A stretch of DNA of 64,000 nucleotides, from positions 28,374,806 through 28,438,805 of the forward strand of contig CM048848.1 of NCBI GenBank assembly GCA_026545225.1. The letters run 5' to 3'. A program made the position numbers and the translations under genes. This DNA comes from Cornus controversa. Lineage: Eukaryota; Streptophyta; Magnoliopsida; Cornales; Cornaceae. This document shows positions 57,819 through 64,000 of the stretch, piece by piece. How positions within the stretch are numbered: position 1 is the first letter of the stretch; the number at the start of each line of letters is the position of its first letter. The notes under the pieces are model-generated. The model worked only from the letters and a program-made list of their open reading frames with translations. It ran no database searches and was not told where the DNA came from.

Positions 57819-59917
57819 TGTTGTTTATCTTGATTATAAAAAGAAACGATTTTCTTTTTCAACTTGTCACTTTGTTGTAAAATTCATTCATCTCCTCGTC
57901 CTATAAAAAGAACAAATTTATTTTAGTAATATTGATACATTTCAAATGAATTGTTTTATCCATAAATTTTATGAGTGAGGAAAAAAGTATTACCCGACTT
58001 TTTTTACTGTATTAGCTCATCTAGTGAACAATTTATTAATAATTGGGAATCATCAAATATTGATATATATGCATTATTTGTTATATCTGACTCGAAATTG
58101 CATCATAAATCTGCATAAATGAGTATAATTCATTGATACATAATAATAAAGAATGACATATTTGTCATATTGTAATTTTTTTAAAAAAAATAAAATGTTT
58201 AAAGATATAATAATACATTTGAAAATATTTACGTCTTTTATTTTTTCAATTAGTACAATTGAGTCCATCCTTTCATACTTCAACTTTCTTCTTGCGTTGC
58301 TTACATGCATTGTATCATGGTTCAGATGCATTTTTAATCTCTATAATTTTTGCTTCAAAAGAGTAATGTGTTTTCTACAAGTTGAGTGACAAAATATATA
58401 TTTTTTAATTGAAATTAATTATAATCATGTGATATAATAAAGAAAAAATAAATGAATATATAAAAAAAAAAAATAATTTAATACCTTGAATGCCATTGTG
58501 AAATTTTCAATTATGTCTTTAAGTGAAAATTTCAGCCTCTTCGAATAATTAATATTTTGAACTTAATAATAAATATGTTGATATGTAGAAATACACAGAC
58601 ACACAATTATTAATTAGATCTTATTATGAGTTTCATGAACAAAGAAAGTTATAATTTTTGTTTATTTTCTGTTTGATTTTTTAACTATTAATATTGGATT
58701 AGCTTTCACCAACCATCTCCTACCAGTCATGATATTTTTAAGTAAAATAAATAATTAAAACCTAATGTAAGTAAGAAGAAATAAATAACCAACCAATATT
58801 ATAATGTTTTGACTCTTTCAATTTTCATGTTAATTTGTAATGTAGATCTCGGTTGTGTTTGAAGACCCAAACTTGAAATATAATATTATTTTTTATTTTA
58901 TGTTCATTTAGATATAATAAAAAATATAAAGTGAATAATCTCAATGTTGTGTGATAAGTTACCTTTGAATGCGTTGATTGACAAATGTGTAACTGTGATA
59001 ATATATTTTTCTTTTATTAGCTTTATTATCAAAATTCCTTTATTCTCATCAACAAGATCGTCCCACAATGTTAAAGTAATTGTTATTGAAATGTTATAAA
59101 AAATAATTAGTTCAATAATTTATAATGGTAATTATGAGCATTTATGTAGTGTTGTAATGATGTACCTTATATCCATTATAATGATGTCTCGCATTTTTGA
59201 TGTCCCTCTATTGTTCTTCTTAGATATGTTGAATGCAGGATATGTTTCAATAACGATTCCCAAAGCATCTAATGAGAATAAAAATTAAACTTATAGATTT
59301 ATATATAAGAGAAAGTACAAATAAGGAGAGTAAAGAGTTAAAAGAAAACAAACCTATAGTTTTTTTTTTCCATTAGAAATGAAATGTAAGAGAAAGAATA
59401 AATAGAATTAGAAAATTTATAAAAGTAAGATTTATAATATATATATATATATATTTTTTTTCTGAAATAAAAAGAGTTTTTGTTAGGTATAAATTTGAAT
59501 CACAATATTCCACTAAATTACAAAATCTAATCCACATCCAGATTTACGTCAACTTCCATATATATAGTTAAAATTTTATACTCCCATAATTTTTTTTTCA
59601 TTCTCAGTTATATCATATGATAAAATATTCTGTCAAATCTTTTCAGCCTACAATTTTTTCCTGTTCAAATTTGAAAACCTAGTCGGAATACTTGCGCAAA
59701 AAAGGGGGAAAGGAAAAGAATAATAAAAAAATTCTATTAGAAGAATAGATTTTTCCATTTATGAAGTTCATATTATCTTTATTTATCCACATCAATCTTT
59801 ACTAAAGAAACTACAAAATAAATTAATAGAGGACTATATTGATCTAATATAATATGTGTGTATATATATAAAATTTAAATCCCAACTAAACTAATTTTAT
59901 AATTACAAAATTCTTTA
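57819..59917. other. A/T-rich intergenic DNA
   Basis: Very low G+C with many short poly(A)/poly(T) runs. No gene, RNA gene or element boundary was recognised. Confidence 0.55.
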
Positions 59918-60112
59918 CTTCTAGCAGTTGCATCAAAAGTAAAAAAATAGAGTGCAAAGAGATGCATATTATATATAAACGAAAATTATTATAAAACAAA
60001 TTCTTCTAGTAGTTGCATCAAAAGTCAAAAAACAGAGGGCAAAGAGATGCATATTATATATAACTTCATTGTCTTGCCACAAATCAAAAGTCCAAAAACA
60101 GAGGGCAAAGTG
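59918..60112. repeat. 85-bp tandem duplication plus a third partial copy
   Basis: CTTCTAGCAGTTGCATCAAA at 59918 recurs at 60003 (CTTCTAGTAG), each followed by RCAAAGAGATGCATATTATA. A partial third unit (ATCAAAAGTCC, CAGAGGGCAAAG) starts near 60083. Confidence 0.85.
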
Positions 60113-60899
60113 TAGTAACACAAATTTAACTACTTTGAAAAGAACAAAAAAAAAAAGAAAAACCCATTATAAACTTATGTTTACAATTAAAAGAAATAAA
60201 TCTAAAACTCTCTTGCTTTGCGTTAGGATTATATATTGATGAATATGAAAGGAGATACATAATCTTCGAAGTACAGAGATGATACAAACAATCAACCAAA
60301 TTGATTCTATATATTCATCCTAAAAGTTTGAATCAAGACTAAAACACTTTCACCAATAATTAGTTACAGTTCTTCAAATTTTTCCAAGTGAAATTGGTAC
60401 CACCAAATTAGAACTCAGCCTATGAAAAACAGTAAAACACAAACAATTCTTTCATTTTCAGTAATTGGGATGGCACATGCATGAATCAATTTCTAAAAAG
60501 AAACAACAAATAATAGAAATCAAAGCACCCATAGGTAACCTTCTCAAAAAAAAAAAAAAGTAGCGATAAACAGCGTATTTGTGCTGGTGGTTGCTTACTG
60601 TTTGGTATATATTATAATTATTCAGAAAGAGACCTCACATATTAAACGGATCAGATTCTTACCGTCCGGTCAAATTTGATGATTATTTATGATTAAATTT
60701 GTATCTGATTTATTAATCAAATATTCAATTTGATAACATGACTCATTACAGACATAATTTTTTATTAAAAAATTTTGATTTCAAAAGCTAATATCAAACA
60801 ATGAGTAGGGAAAAAAAAGAAGCCAAAGAAAAGAACTCATATGTAAGCTGAGACGAAACCGAATCGAATGGTTGTTGATTAGATTTGAGAGGAAGTTGA

Positions 60900-61250
60900 G
60901 AGTCGCGCTGAGAGCCGTATTGCTTGGGAAATGGTTTTGCATAGGTAATTCTATTTTTGGAGAGCCGTAGCCGAGAGGAAGAGTAATTTTAGGTGTTTAA
61001 GGTTTTGCTTGGGAAATGATTTTGCTTGGATAATTCTATTTTTTTAATTTAAAAATAAAAAAGAAAAGGGTTTTGCTTTTTTAAATTTAGAAATAAAAAG
61101 AAAGGGTTTTACTTGAGAAAAGGTTTTGCTTAGGAAACGGTTTTGCTTGGGTAATTCTATTTTTTCAATTTCAAAATAAAAAAAAGAAAGAGTTTTGCTT
61201 GGGTAATTCTATTCTTTTAATTTAAAAATAAAAAAATAGTGTACTGAAAC
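60900..61250. repeat. Irregular GGTTTTGCTTGGG minisatellite
   Basis: At least seven copies of (G)GTTTTGCTTGGGAAA or GTTTTGCTTGGGTAATTCTA separated by TTTAAAAATAAAAAAG spacers. GGAGAGCCGTAG also occurs twice near 60910 and 60960. No protein is encoded. Confidence 0.75.
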
Positions 61251-61290
61251 TAAAAAATCCCTTTGTACTTTTAATAGTAGTATATATTTA

Positions 61291-61502
61291 GAGAAATGTT
61301 AAACGTCATGAAATTATTTCATGAATTTGTATCATGAATGATGTGGCAGGTAACGTGGAGAGTTAGTATTGGTGGGATTCGGTAATAATATCATGGGACT
61401 ATGTGTATGGGGGAATCCCACCAATACTAACTCTCCACGTTACCTGCCACATCATTCATGATACAAATTCATGAAATAATTTCATGACGTGTAGCATTGC
61501 TC
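61291..61502. mobile_element. Foldback MITE with 90-bp arms
   Basis: The left arm 61291-61380 and right arm 61413-61502 are inverse complements at 87 of 90 positions by eye, with a 32-nt loop. The sequence has no coding potential. No clear TSD was found, so the superfamily is open. Confidence 0.85.
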
Positions 61503-61735
61503 ATAGATTTATATAGTGTATAGACACACAGAGTACTTGTTAGAGGATTATATAATACATACAATATGTGTGTGTATACATATGAATTAGGTGTTAGAAT
61601 TTGAAAAAAATGAACTCTCCTGGCCTTCATCCAAGCTCAGTAAAGCAAAGAAACAAACCTATGAACCATCCAAACCAAACTTCAGCTCCTCTCTTTCAGC
61701 AATGTCGCCAACCTCACCTATATCCCACACCACAA

Positions 61736-62208
61736 TGTTGGGAACAACAGAAACGCAAAAACAAATTATAACCAATCTCATACAAGATATACGTGGTTCG
61801 GCACAATATGACCTACGTCCACGGATGAGAAAAAATTCCATTACAATTTCAGAGAGATATTACAATAATAGAAAATACACAAAACTGGATTGTATACATA
61901 AGCTCTCGTCCCAGAGCATTCACCACATTCCAATTCACGAGACTCATTCTCGCTCTAAGTGTTTCACTCTATCGAACCTGTAACACTCTCTACCCATCAA
62001 CTCTTTTACGAGGTCACATCTCTCTCAACTCATAAGTCTCAACCATACCCTAAGCATCTATTTACATAGTCTTAAATTCAATTCCTTGTTAGACAAGGAT
62101 TACAATCCCTTAAACCCAAAAACTTTTCTAATAAGAAATTATCTAATAAAATACAACTCTAAAATAAAAAATCTTATTAAATTAGAATTAGAGACATAAT
62201 ACATAACA
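61736..62208 (-). repeat. Copia-type LTR, copy a
   Basis: Begins TGTTGGGAACAAC and ends ATACATAACA. Shares AAGATATACRTGGTTYGGCA and CTCTCAACTCATAAGTCTCAA with copy c (62907-63386). Confidence 0.72.
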
Positions 62209-62316
62209 CATCATAGAGAGGGTAAATAAGGTTCTTCAAGATGACAAGAACTTCAATCCAACCAACGAAACAATCCCAGAGATTAGGTATCTTCCTATGG
62301 GTCTCGGGGCTACCAT

Positions 62317-62613
62317 CATGGACCACTCCACGAGACACCCTCTTGCCATCGGTGTTCTCTCCCTACTCTACCAACCCATAAACTCTCTCTATCCATCAAC
62401 TCCACTCTCTCATGAGGCTACATCTCTCTCAACTCATAAGTCTCAACCCACACCCTATGTATCTATTTATAGAGCCCAAAATCTAATTACTTGTTGGACA
62501 AGGATTACAATCCATTGGAGCCAAAGACTTTCCTAATAAGAAATTACCTAATAAAATACAACTCTAAAATAAAAAATGTTATTAGACTAGAATTTGAGAC
62601 ACAATACATAACA
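62317..62613 (-). repeat. Copia-type LTR, copy b (partial)
   Basis: Starts inside the LTR at about GACCACTCCACGAGAC and ends ACAATACATAACA. Directly followed by ATCTCCACATTGG, whose complement CCAATGTGGAGAT looks like a polypurine tract, so this is the 3' LTR remnant of a minus-strand element. Confidence 0.7.
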
Positions 62614-62906
62614 ATCTCCACATTGGCTCAAATTTCATCGCTTCAATCATCACTTCCCACAGTAATTGAGTTGGACAACTCATGCGACTTCAATCTCGTA
62701 TAACTTTGATTGTCCCCATTGTATGCTCGTCAATTAGTCAAACCTCCAAAGGCTCCAACTTGACTACTCGAGTTCCATGCCATATAACCCATCACGATTT
62801 TTTGACTATCGTAACCAAACAAGTTGATTGATTGACTCCCGCCTACAATGGATCTTTTTTGAATAAAGACTGAACGTCCCAACACAAACCTGGTTCTGAT
62901 ACTACT
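62614..62906 (-). mobile_element. Remnant internal region of the copia-type element
   Basis: Lies between LTR copies b and c. On the minus strand it begins with a primer-like site TAGTATCAGAAC (+ strand 62893-62904), close to the tRNA-Met consensus TGGTATCAGAGC. Only about 290 bp remain and no gag or pol is recognisable. Confidence 0.65.
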
Positions 62907-63386
62907 TGTTGGGGCCAGTGGAAGCAAAAGCAATAAAACAAACACACAAAATACAAGATATACATGGTTTGGCATAACACGGCCTATGCCCACGGATAAG
63001 AAGAGATTTCATTAAAAAATGTAGAGATATTACAACGGACAATACCCAACACCAGACCATGTACAAAAACTAGCTCTTGCCCTAGAGCTCTTCACATGTG
63101 CCACTCCACGAGACTTCCTCTTGCCATCGGTGTTCTCTTAACTCTACCAACTCGTAAACTCCCTCTACCCATCAACTCAACTCCCTCATGAGATTACATC
63201 TCTCTCAACTCATAAGTCTCAACCCATACCCCAGGCATCTATTTATAGAGCCCTAAACCCAATTTCTTGTTGGACAAGAATTACAATTGCTTGGAGCCCA
63301 ACACTTGTCTAACAAAAATTTACCAAATACAACTTTAAAATAGAAAGTTAATTACAATAGAATTTGAGACACAAAAATACTTAACA
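62907..63386 (-). repeat. Copia-type LTR, copy c (5' LTR)
   Basis: Begins TGTTGGGGCCAG and ends ATACTTAACA, 480 bp. Carries the family phrases AAGATATACATGGTTTGGCA and CTTGCCATCGGTGTTCTCT. Its flank TAAAC does not match the left flank of copy a, so the outer pair is not one simple insertion. Confidence 0.72.
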
Positions 63387-63465
63387 TAAACTTCTATAAT
63401 AGAGTGGACTTTCCAAGAGGGATCTTTGTCAATATTACTACCATGTTTGTTAAAATTGTGAGTCG

Positions 63466-63493
63466 GATCGTAGAATCGTACGATTCTACGATC
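63466..63493. repeat. Perfect 28-bp palindrome
   Basis: The two halves GATCGTAGAATCGT and ACGATTCTACGATC are exact inverse complements with no spacer. It stands at the head of the GATCGTA-rich repeat. Confidence 0.9.
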
Positions 63494-63508
63494 TGAAATA
63501 CTAAAAAC

Positions 63509-63661
63509 GATCCGGATCGTAACTAAATCGCTAATACCATGGAATTAGGATTGAATCGTAAGAATCGCAAAAGGGATCATAGACAATCCGGATCGTAACT
63601 AAATCGCTAATCCCATGGAATTAGGATTGAATCGTAAGAATCGCAAAAGGGATCATAGAAT
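63509..63661. repeat. 76-bp tandem duplication, GATCCGGATCGT-rich
   Basis: TCCGGATCGTAACTAAATCG begins at 63511 and again at 63587. The copies are almost identical (CTAATACCATGG against CTAATCCCATGG) and end AAAGGGATCATAGA. Confidence 0.9.
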
Positions 63662-63699
63662 CGTACGATTTTACTGATTCTAAAAATATATCACTATTC

Positions 63700-64000
63700 C
63701 TTCTTTTTTATACGGGCCTTTGGAATTTTGAAGCATATTGGGCGTTCCCAAACAAGCCCACTTTGCTAATACAGTGATAAAGAGACTAAGAGAGGGAAAA
63801 AAAAGCCCAAACAACCCATTTGCTGATAAAGTGATAAAGCTCTGTTCTCGAAATCGAAGAAGAACGAAAGAAGCCCTACAAGGCTAGAACAGAAAAGTCG
63901 AAGTTTCAGACTTTCAGTCTTTCGCGAAGTGTCGACTGTTGATTCGAAGACTCGAAGTCTCGTCTCCACTCTCCAGTAGCACCGGTGACTCCACTTCTCT
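63700..64000. other. Window edge, possibly the 5' flank of a further gene
   Basis: G+C rises and the sequence gains a UTR-like look (GAAGAAGAACGAAAGAAGCCC, CTCGTCTCCACTCTCCAGTAGC) with no stop-free ATG frame. A gene starting to the right on the + strand is possible but unproven. CAGTGATAAAG and AAGCCCAAACA-like words occur twice (63772-63840), a local repeat. Confidence 0.25.

Noticed and set aside
61591-61983. 130-codon plus-strand frame near 61.6-62.0 kb
   Set aside because: Most of it lies in a copia-type LTR in antisense; no domain and no conserved exon structure.
1-64000. tRNA or rRNA genes, CRISPR arrays, bacterial operons
   Set aside because: None seen. The tRNA-like matches are retroelement primer sites and a SINE head.

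Overview
The window is nuclear DNA of a flowering plant, almost certainly a eudicot with a repeat-rich, probably woody-type genome. The evidence is split genes with GT-AG introns, two plant gene families, and dense plant Ty3/gypsy, Ty1/copia, LINE, SINE and MITE sequence. Species was not determined. The N-terminus of gene 1 recalls the kiwifruit protein pKIWI502, which only weakly hints at an asterid. No bacterial features, CRISPR arrays or operons are present.

Two real protein-coding genes were reconstructed exon by exon, both on the + strand. Gene 1 (CDS 16691-34038, 5 exons, 293 aa) is a pKIWI502-like ferredoxin-NADP reductase-fold protein with a likely plastid transit peptide. Its first intron is 12.5 kb and full of nested transposons. 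Gene 2 (CDS 38255-56142, 13 exons, 420 aa) is the plant TTC5/Strap homologue, with TPR repeats and a C-terminal OB-fold. One of its introns has a GC donor, and intron 7 (5 kb) holds six transposable elements.

Layout: 1-4016 is the 5' part of a minus-strand Athila-like gypsy element (gag, tRNA-Asp primer site, LTR). 4017-4873 is a decayed transposon-associated coding fragment. 5224-10248 is a complete but dead chromovirus with 342-bp LTRs, an AATCT target-site duplication (TSD) and a chromodomain. 11946-15877 is a second gypsy element (Del/Tekay-like) reduced to one LTR plus scraps, and its LTR is split by a solo Athila-type LTR. 15883-16690 is the promoter side of gene 1. 17233-29754 is intron 1 of gene 1, with a SINE, an RTE-like LINE cut in two by an L1, and a solo copia LTR. 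35231-36045 is a hAT-like MITE between the genes. 38255-56142 is gene 2. 56143-64000 is AT-rich intergenic DNA with tandem duplications, a foldback MITE, a cluster of copia LTRs and a 28-bp perfect palindrome.

No new multi-gene system was found. The interesting material is the layered transposon archaeology, much of it provable from perfect TSDs, and its effect on two housekeeping-type genes: very long introns, L1 copies in opposite orientations within one pre-mRNA, an L1 about 50 bp from a splice acceptor, a GC-AG intron, and an LTR promoter inside intron 1. All element calls and alignments were made by eye, and protein functions come from recognised families rather than database searches.
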